Source: Spirochaetes bacterium ADurb.Bin110
GTDB taxonomy: Bacteria; Spirochaetota; Spirochaetia; Treponematales; Rectinemataceae
Assembly: GCA_002070755.1 (NCBI GenBank)
Contig: MWDY01000067.1
Location: 1 to 6,097 of the forward strand
DNA length: 6,097 bases
Reading direction: 5' to 3'
The notes under the pieces were generated by a model that had not been told where the DNA came from, ran no database searches, and saw only the letters and a program-made list of their open reading frames with translations. The translations under genes and the position numbers were made by a program. Numbering within the stretch: position 1 is the first letter of the stretch; every line of letters begins with the position of its first letter. This document shows, piece after piece, positions 1 through 5,741 of the stretch.

Positions 1-132
1 CACCTTGTCAAAGCGCTCGCATTGCCCAACAAAGTGATTCCTCTAGCTATAATTGCGCTGGGATTTCCTGATGAGTCGCCTCCTCTTAAAGAGCGCTACG
101 ATCCGCAAAAGGTGCATTGGGAAAAGTGGTGA
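1..132 (+). CDS. Nitroreductase-family protein, C-terminal end (partial)
   Basis: The frame is open from the left edge to TGA at 130-132 and gives the last 43 residues of a protein whose start lies outside the window. The end reads ...LPNKVIPLAIIALGFPDE, then PPLKERYDPQKVHWEKW. This is the usual C-terminus of small FMN-dependent nitroreductases: a 'VPLALIALGYP' strand, a Pro-rich turn, and an 'RYDPEKVHYNRW'-like tail. Members are flavoproteins that reduce nitroaromatics, quinones or related substrates with NAD(P)H. None of the FMN-binding residues near the N-terminus can be seen here, so substrate and activity cannot be judged. The gene converges on the regulator at 258-1253, and nothing links it functionally to the transport operon. 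Confidence 0.85.
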   Translation, partial: HLVKALALPNKVIPLAIIALGFPDESPPLKERYDPQKVHWEKW

Positions 133-146
133 AGGAAAACGGAACA

Positions 147-242
147 ATGACAAATACATTATTTGGATACATTACCAAAGAATCTATGGGAATAGATCAA
201 ATAATTCAATGCTTGGACGATGATAGGCTAAGAGACCTGTAA
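147..242 (+). CDS. Possible small ORF, 31 residues, unknown
   Basis: ATG at 147 opens a 31-codon frame ending in TAA at 240-242. A Shine-Dalgarno-like AAGGA at 132-136 overlaps the stop codon of the preceding nitroreductase gene and lies 10 nt from the ATG, so translational coupling is possible. The peptide starts MTNTLFGYITKESMGIDQII and ends in an acidic and basic tail (CLDDDRLRDL). It has no signal peptide, membrane segment or motif that I recognise. It could be a real small protein, the remnant of a gene cut off by rearrangement, or chance. Its stop is only 15 nt from the stop of the convergent regulator gene, so there is little room for a longer gene. I do not recognise it. Confidence 0.3.
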   Translation: MTNTLFGYITKESMGIDQIIQCLDDDRLRDL

Positions 243-257
243 AAGCAATACACTTAG

Positions 258-1253
258 CTATATATGGGCCATAATCACATAACTCCAATTCTGGATCATA
301 ATAGGCATTATTTTCGCAAATTGCATTAGCTCGTTTCCCATTTTTTCTGCTGCAGTAGAGCCAGAAGCTAACAAAGGATACACAACATAATCATATTGTG
401 AAACCACACCAAATGGCTCCGCAAAACAGGACAGATTTGATGTTGCTTCGTGCCCAGTGAGTACTAGAACTTTCTTTCCAATACAATCACTTAGAATACT
501 AGCTTTGACACGAGCTTCTTCCGATTTTTCTACATAGAGTTTTCCGCTTGATAGGAAAGATGTTCCCTGAATGATCCAATCAAATTCTCTTTCTAAATAA
601 AACTCTAGCCTGTCACTAAGAATAAGGTTGGTTACATGATCATATATGCCTTGTGGAACATGAATAGAAATACCTTGGTATGCTGTTGATGTATTGCCAA
701 AGCACTCGATGACTCCCAGGTTATGAGTATATATCTCCCAGTTCACAGCGGGTCGGTCAGGATTATTTGCGATTATCTCTGCAACTCTAGTGACCGTGCT
801 TCCTCCATCTAAGAGAATTTTTATAGTCTTGTAAGAGACTGATTTCTCTAGCATATTAAAAATAAGATCGAATACTCCATTTGCCGTTTTTATCTTTTGT
901 GTTACATAGAGATGGCGTTTCTGCTCGTAGGTTGAGAGATCTTGACAAAGTCCTAAGGTTGAACCCTGTTCCGTGACAATTTTCCTAAAGAGTCTTGTTC
1001 CAATCTCTTCTTCATATTTTCGTATCTGGTTTATTATCCATGGTTCACTTGTATAGTTGATACCTACTTTATCTCTTATATAATCTTTGACGGTCTCCAT
1101 GGGAATCATAATATCTGTTATTGAATCCACCTGAGCGCTATCGTATTGCTCCGAGAAAAGAGTAAGGAGAAGCATTATCATATCCTTCTTTTTTAATCGG
1201 CGCTTTAAGGCTTTCTCTCTTTTTAGGTTGTCAGACATTAGACTATCAGGCAT
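258..1253 (-). CDS. DeoR-like transcriptional regulator with atypical N-terminus
   Basis: This 331-residue protein is probably the local repressor or activator of the divergent transport operon. Residues about 142-300 look like the DeoR-type sensor domain, which has a phosphosugar-isomerase-like fold: ILLDGGSTVTRVAEII (146-161) matches the 'DAGTT' ligand-binding loop, IYTHNLGVI (174-182) matches the 'TNN' strand, DWIIQGTSF (225-233) matches 'D..F.GA', and the segment with Glu-242, Glu-246 and Lys-250 matches the 'E...K' helix. DeoR proteins bind phosphorylated sugars or polyols here. The N-terminal 95 residues are less typical. They begin with a basic stretch (KREKALKRRLKKK) and hold a helical region ending in a plausible recognition helix near 68-88, but not the standard DeoR helix-turn-helix. 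The protein is longer than the usual 250-260 residues. The start at 1253 is chosen because AGAGGAG (1263-1269 on the complement) lies 9 nt upstream; Met-6 is the alternative. Confidence 0.75.
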   Translation of the reverse strand: MPDSLMSDNLKREKALKRRLKKKDMIMLLLTLFSEQYDSAQVDSITDIMIPMETVKDYIRDKVGINYTSEPWIINQIRKYEEEIGTRLFRKIVTEQGSTLGLCQDLSTYEQKRHLYVTQKIKTANGVFDLIFNMLEKSVSYKTIKILLDGGSTVTRVAEIIANNPDRPAVNWEIYTHNLGVIECFGNTSTAYQGISIHVPQGIYDHVTNLILSDRLEFYLEREFDWIIQGTSFLSSGKLYVEKSEEARVKASILSDCIGKKVLVLTGHEATSNLSCFAEPFGVVSQYDYVVYPLLASGSTAAEKMGNELMQFAKIMPIMIQNWSYVIMAHI

Positions 1254-1304
1254 ATAATAAAGCTCCTCTAAAAACGCAATATGAGCTGTTTTGCAGATTA
1301 ATAC

Positions 1305-1340
1305 TAATATGCTGATAAAGGATAATATGCTAAGTCAGGA
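1305..1340. promoter_or_regulatory. Tandem 18-bp direct repeat, candidate operator
   Basis: Two adjoining 18-bp units, TAATATGCTGATAAAGGA (1305-1322) and TAATATGCTAAGTCAGGA (1323-1340), match at 14 of 18 positions, including the first nine and last four. A weaker third unit may lie at 1287-1304, where 10 of 18 positions match the first unit. The repeat covers the -10 region and spacer of the candidate regulator promoter and ends 25 bp before the -35 of the operon promoter. The position suits autoregulation and control of the operon by the divergent DeoR-like protein. That this protein binds here is inference. Confidence 0.5.
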
Positions 1341-1350
1341 TAAAAAGCAA
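1322..1350 (-). promoter_or_regulatory. Candidate promoter of the regulator gene
   Basis: On the minus strand TTGCTT (complement of 1345-1350) and TATTAT (complement of 1322-1327) are separated by 17 bp. The -10 matches the sigma-70 consensus at 5 of 6 positions and the -35 at 3 of 6. Transcription would start near 1315, about 60 nt before the regulator's start codon. The direct repeat at 1305-1340 overlaps it. Confidence 0.4.
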
Positions 1351-1364
1351 ATAATTAATTTTAT

Positions 1365-1393
1365 TTGTGCGCTTCATTATTATAAAATATAAT
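1365..1393 (+). promoter_or_regulatory. Candidate promoter of the transport operon
   Basis: TTGTGC (1365-1370) and a perfect TATAAT (1388-1393) are 17 bp apart, and AT-rich DNA at 1341-1364 could act as an UP element. Transcription would start near 1400, giving a very short leader that begins almost at the Shine-Dalgarno AAGGAGG (1401-1407), which lies 8 nt from the ATG at 1416. A start slightly further upstream, using TATTAT at 1378-1383, is an alternative with a poorer -35. Confidence 0.45.
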
Positions 1394-1415
1394 CAATTCT
1401 AAGGAGGATAGGTAT

Positions 1416-2672
1416 ATGATAAAGAAAACAGTAGTGCTTCTTTTGTCGCTATGCGTAGTTCTTAGCGCTGTCTCCGCCCAGAAACAAATCAAGCTTGTAA
1501 TTGCAGGCAGAGACGGTGATTATGGTAATGCAATGCAAGTGGCTGTTGATGCCTATATGGAAAAAAATCCCAATGTAAAGTTCGACTTGCTTAAACTTTC
1601 TGGCAATGATTTGTATCAAAAGACGGTTATCGATTTAAAAAGCAATATAGGAACCTATGATCTCATTCTTATCGATGACCCGAAAGTCCTGCAATATCAA
1701 CAATCAGGCTGGCTCGCGGATCTTGATGCATTATTAAGACAATCTGGGAAGAAATTGGATAATGATTTCATCCCCAATATCATCGATCTTTGTCGGTATC
1801 CCAATAATGCTAATGGCAAACTATACAGCCTCCCATTTGTCGGAAATGTATCGCTTTTTGCATACCGAACTGATCTTTTTGCAAAATATGGGCTTTCTGA
1901 GCCAAAAACATGGAGTGATGTTCTTGCTGCAGCCAAAAAGATTTCGGAAAAGGAGCCTGGAGTCAATGGTGTATCCTTCAGAGGAGTAAAAGGCAATCCT
2001 ATACTTACAGCCTTCCTCCCAATTTTTTGGTCCTTCGGAGCAGATTTTATGGATGCCTCCGGGAAACCCATTGTCAATTCTCCTGAAGGAATAAAAGCAC
2101 TTAATTTCTTTCTAGAGCTTGCAAAATATGGCCCAAAAAGCACACCGATGAATGATACTGCACAAGTTCGAGATGGATTACTTGCTGGAACGGTTGCTAT
2201 TGCTCCAGAAGTATGGCCCGCCTGGTTAGGTAAAATAGATGATCCTAATGAATCAAAGGTGACGGGTAAAGTAAAAATAACAAAGCATCCAGGAGAAGTA
2301 AAAAAATCTTCACCGATGATAGGAATCTGGCACGTTGCAATCCCTGCTGCTTCAAAGAATAAAGAAGCTGCCTTTGACTTTCTCACTTTCCTGACTAGCA
2401 AGGAAACACAGAAGCTCATGGTGATGAAGGCAGGTCTACCCCCTTCTCGAATTTCTGTGTTTACAGACAGTGAAGTTCTTCTCAAATATCCGTGGTATCC
2501 TGCTATACAAGATGCTCTGGAAAATGGTGTAGCAAGACCTCGAACCCTCTATTGGGCAGAAATCGAGAATACTATGGGCGAGCTCATTCAAGAAGCTCTG
2601 ATTGGCCAAAAAACAGCAGAACAGGCGTTGAATGAAGCAAATGCCAAACTAATCGAGATTTTAAAGCACTAA
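1416..2672 (+). CDS. ABC importer extracellular solute-binding protein (family 1)
   Basis: This 418-residue protein is the periplasmic binding component of a MalE/UgpB-type importer. Residues 1-21 are a signal peptide: basic MIKK, a hydrophobic core, and a signal peptidase I site after VSA-21, before Gln-22. Cys-13 is not in a lipobox, so it is not a lipoprotein. The mature part has the layout of family 1 binding proteins: an opening strand at 24-30, NPNVKFDLL at 51-59, YDLILID at 81-87, GKLYSLPF at 134-141, an acidic and aromatic helical region (TWSDVLAAAKKI), and GIWHVAIPAASKNKEAAFDF at 303-322 followed by LTSKE. The C-terminal helix region carries GLPPSR (340-345). It is the first gene of the operon. 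Start and strength are supported by AAGGAGG 8 nt upstream. A sugar or glycerophosphodiester ligand is possible; I cannot identify ligand residues. A long antisense open frame over this gene is a shadow. Confidence 0.9.
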   Translation: MIKKTVVLLLSLCVVLSAVSAQKQIKLVIAGRDGDYGNAMQVAVDAYMEKNPNVKFDLLKLSGNDLYQKTVIDLKSNIGTYDLILIDDPKVLQYQQSGWLADLDALLRQSGKKLDNDFIPNIIDLCRYPNNANGKLYSLPFVGNVSLFAYRTDLFAKYGLSEPKTWSDVLAAAKKISEKEPGVNGVSFRGVKGNPILTAFLPIFWSFGADFMDASGKPIVNSPEGIKALNFFLELAKYGPKSTPMNDTAQVRDGLLAGTVAIAPEVWPAWLGKIDDPNESKVTGKVKITKHPGEVKKSSPMIGIWHVAIPAASKNKEAAFDFLTFLTSKETQKLMVMKAGLPPSRISVFTDSEVLLKYPWYPAIQDALENGVARPRTLYWAEIENTMGELIQEALIGQKTAEQALNEANAKLIEILKH

Positions 2673-2681
2673 AATAAAGAG

Positions 2682-2740
2682 AAAACAGACCCGTGTTTTA
2701 TTTTACTAAAATATGATTTTACAAAGTACGGGTCTGTTTT
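2682..2740 (+). terminator. Long-stem hairpin between binding protein and permease genes
   Basis: AAAACAGACCCGT (2682-2694) and ACGGGTCTGTTTT (2728-2740) form a perfect 13-bp stem, with a few further A-U and G-U pairs possible at the top. The 33-nt loop is AT-rich and holds a small inner hairpin. A T-rich stretch runs through the 3' arm into 2745. It starts 9 nt after the binding-protein stop codon. It probably acts as a partial terminator or as a 3' stabiliser, so that the binding protein is made in excess over the permeases, as is common in such operons. The two flanking genes still look like one operon, so termination is unlikely to be complete. Confidence 0.7.
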
Positions 2741-2756
2741 TATTTATCAGTAAATA

Positions 2757-2785
2757 TTGATTTCTCATTATCGAGTAAATATACA
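2757..2785 (+). promoter_or_regulatory. Weak candidate internal promoter before the permease genes
   Basis: TTGATT (2757-2762) and TATACA (2780-2785) are 17 bp apart, each matching the consensus at 4 of 6 positions. Initiation near 2792 would give a leader of about 27 nt before the chosen permease start at 2819. It could allow transcription of the permeases past the hairpin, but AT-rich DNA yields such matches by chance. Confidence 0.25.
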
Positions 2786-2818
2786 CTGAGGATGATACTA
2801 CAACGGAGTCTTATAATC

Positions 2819-3703
2819 ATGAAGTCAGCAACAAAGAAAAGAGGTAACGCAATTTTCTACTGGTTGATTCTTTCGCCAGCTCTTATTGTAATGATATGGC
2901 TTACTGTATATCCAATGATCACCGTTTTTCTCACATCATTCCAGAATTACAATTATATATCCGGTAAACGCGCATGGATCGGTATTGAGAATTACAAGAA
3001 TATCTTGACAGATAAATTATTCTTAAAGTCATTCTGGAATACGATCCTATATTGCTTTTCTGCCACATTCATAGAAGTATGCCTTGGAACATTTTTGGCC
3101 CTCGTATTTTATGGCAGTTTTCGGGGAAAGAGCATTGTCACAATACTTCTTATACTTCCAATGATGTTGTCTACTATGGTTGTTTCAGCAGTTTGGAAGA
3201 CTCTTTTCCATTATGATATTGGCTTTCTAAATCATCTGCTTTCTTCTCTTGGCTTACAACGAATCGGATGGCTAATCGATCCAAAAATAGCTCTATGGTC
3301 TATTATCATCGTCGATATATGGCAGTGGACTCCTTTCTCATTTATTGTGATGCAAGCAGGGCTTCTATCTATTCCACAGGAAATCTTCGAAGCTTCCGTT
3401 GTGGATGGAGCGTCATATCGGCAGAGACTCTGGCGAATAACCCTTCCCATTATGCGAGATCAGATTCTTCTACTTTGTCTTCTTAGAACAATAGATACAT
3501 TCAAGGTTTTCTCGAAAGTTTTTGCATTGACAGGAGGAGGTCCGGGAAATGCAACTGAGACAACATCATTATTTGTGTACCGCGAAGCATTTCAATATTT
3601 CAATCTAGGGCGTTCTTCCGCAGCTTCGATGATAACACTTTTGGCAGTGATAATCATGTCAATCTTTTATCTTAGAAAAATGCTCAATCCAAAAGAGGCA
3701 TAA
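2819..3703 (+). CDS. ABC importer permease, MalF/UgpA type
   Basis: This 294-residue inner-membrane protein is one of the two channel subunits of the importer. Hydrophobic segments lie near 11-36, 72-98, 105-127, 158-181, 213-235 and 265-286, the usual six for this family. The EAA loop, which contacts the ATPase, starts at Glu-191: EASVVDGASYRQRLWRITLP, with the conserved Gly-197 and the Ile-Thr-Leu-Pro end. The segment FALTGGGPGNATETTSLFVY near 235-254 is a hallmark of MalF/UgpA proteins. The start at 2819 is chosen over ATG 2792 because GGAG (2805-2808) sits 10 nt before it, and the earlier ATG has no usable ribosome site. The stop is 2 nt before the next permease start, so translation is probably coupled. 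Substrate cannot be read from this subunit. Confidence 0.9.
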   Translation: MKSATKKRGNAIFYWLILSPALIVMIWLTVYPMITVFLTSFQNYNYISGKRAWIGIENYKNILTDKLFLKSFWNTILYCFSATFIEVCLGTFLALVFYGSFRGKSIVTILLILPMMLSTMVVSAVWKTLFHYDIGFLNHLLSSLGLQRIGWLIDPKIALWSIIIVDIWQWTPFSFIVMQAGLLSIPQEIFEASVVDGASYRQRLWRITLPIMRDQILLLCLLRTIDTFKVFSKVFALTGGGPGNATETTSLFVYREAFQYFNLGRSSAASMITLLAVIIMSIFYLRKMLNPKEA

Positions 3704-3705
3704 TA

Positions 3706-4539
3706 ATGGCATCATATGTCACCACAAAGCATTCGCCGCTATTCCCCGTTCTAACAGCTATTATTCTTTTGATAACCTTATTTCCAATTTATTGGATTTT
3801 GATAACATCTTGTAAGACCCCTGTCGAAAATATATTGCCCAAACCCACTTTATATCCCCATACCTTTACTCTTGAAAATTACCAAAAAGTTCTTGTTGGA
3901 GGATCATTGCGAAGCCTTTTAAACTCAGTGTTTGTAACTGCGGCTTCTACAATCCTCTCTCTGGCGCTAGGATTCCTTTCTGCGTATGCTTTGGTTCGCT
4001 ATAATTTCCCCATCAAGATTAACATAGTTTTCTTAGTATGGGTCATAATTGTGAAAATGCTGCCACCTGTTGTTTTGGCAGTTCCGCTATATGACATGTT
4101 TGCAAAATTTCGGCTTATCAATAACTTATGGGGTCTAATCCTTGTCTTTCAAGTCTATACCCTGCCCTATTGTATTTGGATGTTATATGGCTTTCTAAAA
4201 TCATTGCCGCTTGAATATGAGGAAGCAGCGGAAATAGATGGAGCCTCTAGAATTCAAATTGTCAGGCTTATAGTATTCCCATTAGTACAAACCGGTGTTG
4301 TAGCTACCGCTATTTTTACTATTATCGTTGCATGGGATGAGTTTCTCTTTTCAATGCTCTTTATTCGAAATCCTCAATTTCAGACCCTCCCTTTAGCAAT
4401 TGCAAGCTATATTGGAGAATTCGAAACGCTTTGGGGACAGCTTATGGCGATAAGTGTCATAGCAATAATCCCCATCATTGTTTTTGTTCGATTTGTCTAC
4501 AATCAAATGACTAGCGCATATTCGCTTGGCCTTAAATAG
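3706..4539 (+). CDS. ABC importer permease, MalG/UgpE type
   Basis: This 277-residue inner-membrane protein is the second channel subunit and should pair with the MalF-type protein encoded just upstream. Hydrophobic segments lie near 13-34, 74-97, 105-128, 140-162, 195-218 and 245-263. The EAA loop begins at Glu-173 (EAAEIDGASRIQIVRLIVFP), with the canonical EAA, Gly-179 and a Phe-Pro end. The motif AWDEF (209-213) corresponds to the 'AWNEF' of MalG-type permeases, and the chain ends in LGLK. AAGAGG (3693-3698) lies 7 nt before the ATG, within the end of the preceding gene. No ATPase gene follows; the next gene begins 25 nt later. The two intact EAA loops imply that the importer does use an ATPase, presumably one shared with other systems. 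Confidence 0.9.
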   Translation: MASYVTTKHSPLFPVLTAIILLITLFPIYWILITSCKTPVENILPKPTLYPHTFTLENYQKVLVGGSLRSLLNSVFVTAASTILSLALGFLSAYALVRYNFPIKINIVFLVWVIIVKMLPPVVLAVPLYDMFAKFRLINNLWGLILVFQVYTLPYCIWMLYGFLKSLPLEYEEAAEIDGASRIQIVRLIVFPLVQTGVVATAIFTIIVAWDEFLFSMLFIRNPQFQTLPLAIASYIGEFETLWGQLMAISVIAIIPIIVFVRFVYNQMTSAYSLGLK

Positions 4540-4564
4540 ATTAAGAAATGAAAGGTCACTAAAA

Positions 4565-5383
4565 ATGGAGTTTTTACACATACTAAAAGAGAAAAGCAAT
4601 AAGCTTCTTGTCACTGTTCATGCAGGATGCTGCAATACACAGCCAAACAGCCGCGAATCAATTGTTGCAGCATATAATTCACCAGCAGATATAGTAGAAG
4701 TAGATGTGCGAGCAAGCTTGGATAAACAAATCTTTCTAATGCATGATGAAAATCTCGATTTTCCAAGCTCGGAAAAGATTGCCATGGATAATCTGTCATG
4801 GAAAGAAATACAATATATTGTCAATTCTCGCCAACAAGATAATCTACTTAGCTTTGATAATTTTTGTGACCTTATTGAAGAACTCGATGGATTTATTCTA
4901 CAGAATCAATCTCTAAAAAAACCTTTCTTTAACCTAGATATAAAAAGCATTTCAGTATTGCAAGCGATAGCTATAAAAGTTCGATCCAGGAAAATTGATA
5001 ATAGAATAATCTTTTCTGGTCTTGATGAAGAAGGAATAGCATTAGCACACAATTATATTCCAGACATGGTCTATCTTTTTAATGCTGATACCTTCTTGTC
5101 AGAAGAATCGGCTTTGCAAAACATAGAGGATCGAATCGAAAATGTTTGCTCCATTGCTCTTCGGTATGGATGTAAAGGAGTCAATCTCCAATGGACAAAA
5201 GCCTCAAAAGAATTGGTAACTCACATTCATGAGAGAGGCCTTTTTGTTACGCTCTGGACAGTAGATGAGGAAAGTGACATGAAACAAGTCCTGCAATATA
5301 ACCCCGATTCGATAACAACGAATTATCCAGACAAGCTCTTTTATTTAATGAAAAAACTTATGCAATCCGCAGAACTTTCTTGA
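4565..5383 (+). CDS. Glycerophosphodiester phosphodiesterase-family protein
   Basis: This 272-residue protein belongs to the GDPD family, which hydrolyses glycerophosphodiesters to glycerol-3-phosphate and an alcohol. It has no signal peptide, so it should act in the cytoplasm, like UgpQ. Visible motifs are His-19 in VHAG, Glu-31 in the 'ENT'-like position, VEVDV with Glu-45 and Asp-47, and MHDE with His-60 and Asp-61. The C-terminal strand LFVTLWTVDEESDM and the following SITTNYPDKL match the usual 'VWTVND ... GIITDRPD' ending. The family's HR motif is HA here, with Ala-20 in place of Arg; the other catalytic and metal-binding positions are kept. The start at 4565 is chosen because AAAGG (4551-4555) lies 9 nt upstream; a TTG at 4526 would overlap the permease gene and lacks a clear ribosome site. 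Last gene of the operon. An altered diester substrate is possible. Confidence 0.8.
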   Translation: MEFLHILKEKSNKLLVTVHAGCCNTQPNSRESIVAAYNSPADIVEVDVRASLDKQIFLMHDENLDFPSSEKIAMDNLSWKEIQYIVNSRQQDNLLSFDNFCDLIEELDGFILQNQSLKKPFFNLDIKSISVLQAIAIKVRSRKIDNRIIFSGLDEEGIALAHNYIPDMVYLFNADTFLSEESALQNIEDRIENVCSIALRYGCKGVNLQWTKASKELVTHIHERGLFVTLWTVDEESDMKQVLQYNPDSITTNYPDKLFYLMKKLMQSAELS

Positions 5384-5531
5384 ATTGGGATTCTATAAAT
5401 GGAGCTATTTTAGTTTTCTATCTTAAATGCTCATTTAGCAAATCTTTCGTAAGCCGACGTAGCTCGTCGCAGTTTGACCTTATTGAGCAATTCATGTTTA
5501 TAGAACTTTAATATGGGATAGTCATTGTATC

Positions 5532-5554
5532 AGGGACTAATTCCCTATTTTATT
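5532..5554 (+). terminator. Weak candidate terminator after the operon
   Basis: AGGGA (5532-5536) and TCCCT (5542-5546) form a 5-bp stem with a 5-nt loop, followed by ATTTTATT. It is the best terminator-like element downstream of the GDPD gene, but the stem is short and it sits about 150 nt after the stop codon. Confidence 0.25.
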
Positions 5555-5675
5555 AGCCACCAACATAATGGCATTGATAAGAAATCCGGAAGATGTCGCT
5601 GATTAATTTTGGAAAAATTATACTAATCCGAGGCTCTTTCAAAAACTCTCTAAGTGAAGTATTTTCTAATGCAAA

Positions 5676-5740
5676 GCGGGGACTAACCTAGTATAATGGA
5701 ATCAATTAGGAAACCAAAGATAGAAGGAAGGAGTCCCCGC
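5676..5740 (+). promoter_or_regulatory. Inverted repeat flanking transposase promoter and ribosome site
   Basis: GCGGGGACT (5676-5684) and AGTCCCCGC (5732-5740) are a perfect 9-bp inverted repeat with a 47-nt loop. The right arm overlaps the Shine-Dalgarno AAGGAG (5728-5733) and ends 1 nt before the ATG at 5742. A perfect -10 hexamer TATAAT (5692-5697) lies in the loop, though its -35 is poor; a start near 5704 would leave the left arm out of the transcript. Read-through transcripts would contain both arms and could hide the ribosome site. Confidence 0.5.
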
Positions 5741-5741
5741 A

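Larger units (their letters stand above)
5384..5741. other. Gene-poor interval between the operon and the transposase
   Basis: This 358-nt stretch holds no gene I can defend. It contains a 9-bp inverted repeat (5391-5399 with 5497-5505), a small weak terminator-like hairpin at 5532-5554, and, from about 5630, what looks like insertion-sequence DNA. A 25-codon minus-strand frame (5418-5495) and a short plus-strand frame ending FPILLATNIMALIRNPEDVAD (stop near 5606) lack ribosome sites; either could be a gene remnant. Confidence 0.5.

Noticed and set aside
1697..2485. Minus-strand open frame of 262 codons inside the binding-protein gene
   Set aside because: It lies fully antisense to a clear binding-protein gene, shows no recognisable domain, and its composition (Ser- and Pro-rich) is typical of a shadow frame.
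2792..2818. Upstream ATG for the MalF-type permease, adding 9 residues
   Set aside because: The only purine-rich stretch directly abuts the ATG, leaving no spacing, while ATG 2819 has GGAG at 10 nt.
4526..4564. TTG start for the GDPD gene, adding 13 residues and overlapping the permease gene
   Set aside because: No clear ribosome site precedes it, while ATG 4565 has AAAGG at 9 nt and begins close to the first family strand.
5402..5432. Hairpin GAGC-ATTT with AAAT-GCTC just after the GDPD stop, as a terminator
   Set aside because: The stem has a bulge and is not followed by a T run, so I do not call it a terminator.
5418..5495. Minus-strand frame of 25 codons with a helical, charged C-terminal half
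   Set aside because: No ribosome site, very short, and an in-frame stop lies just upstream of its ATG.
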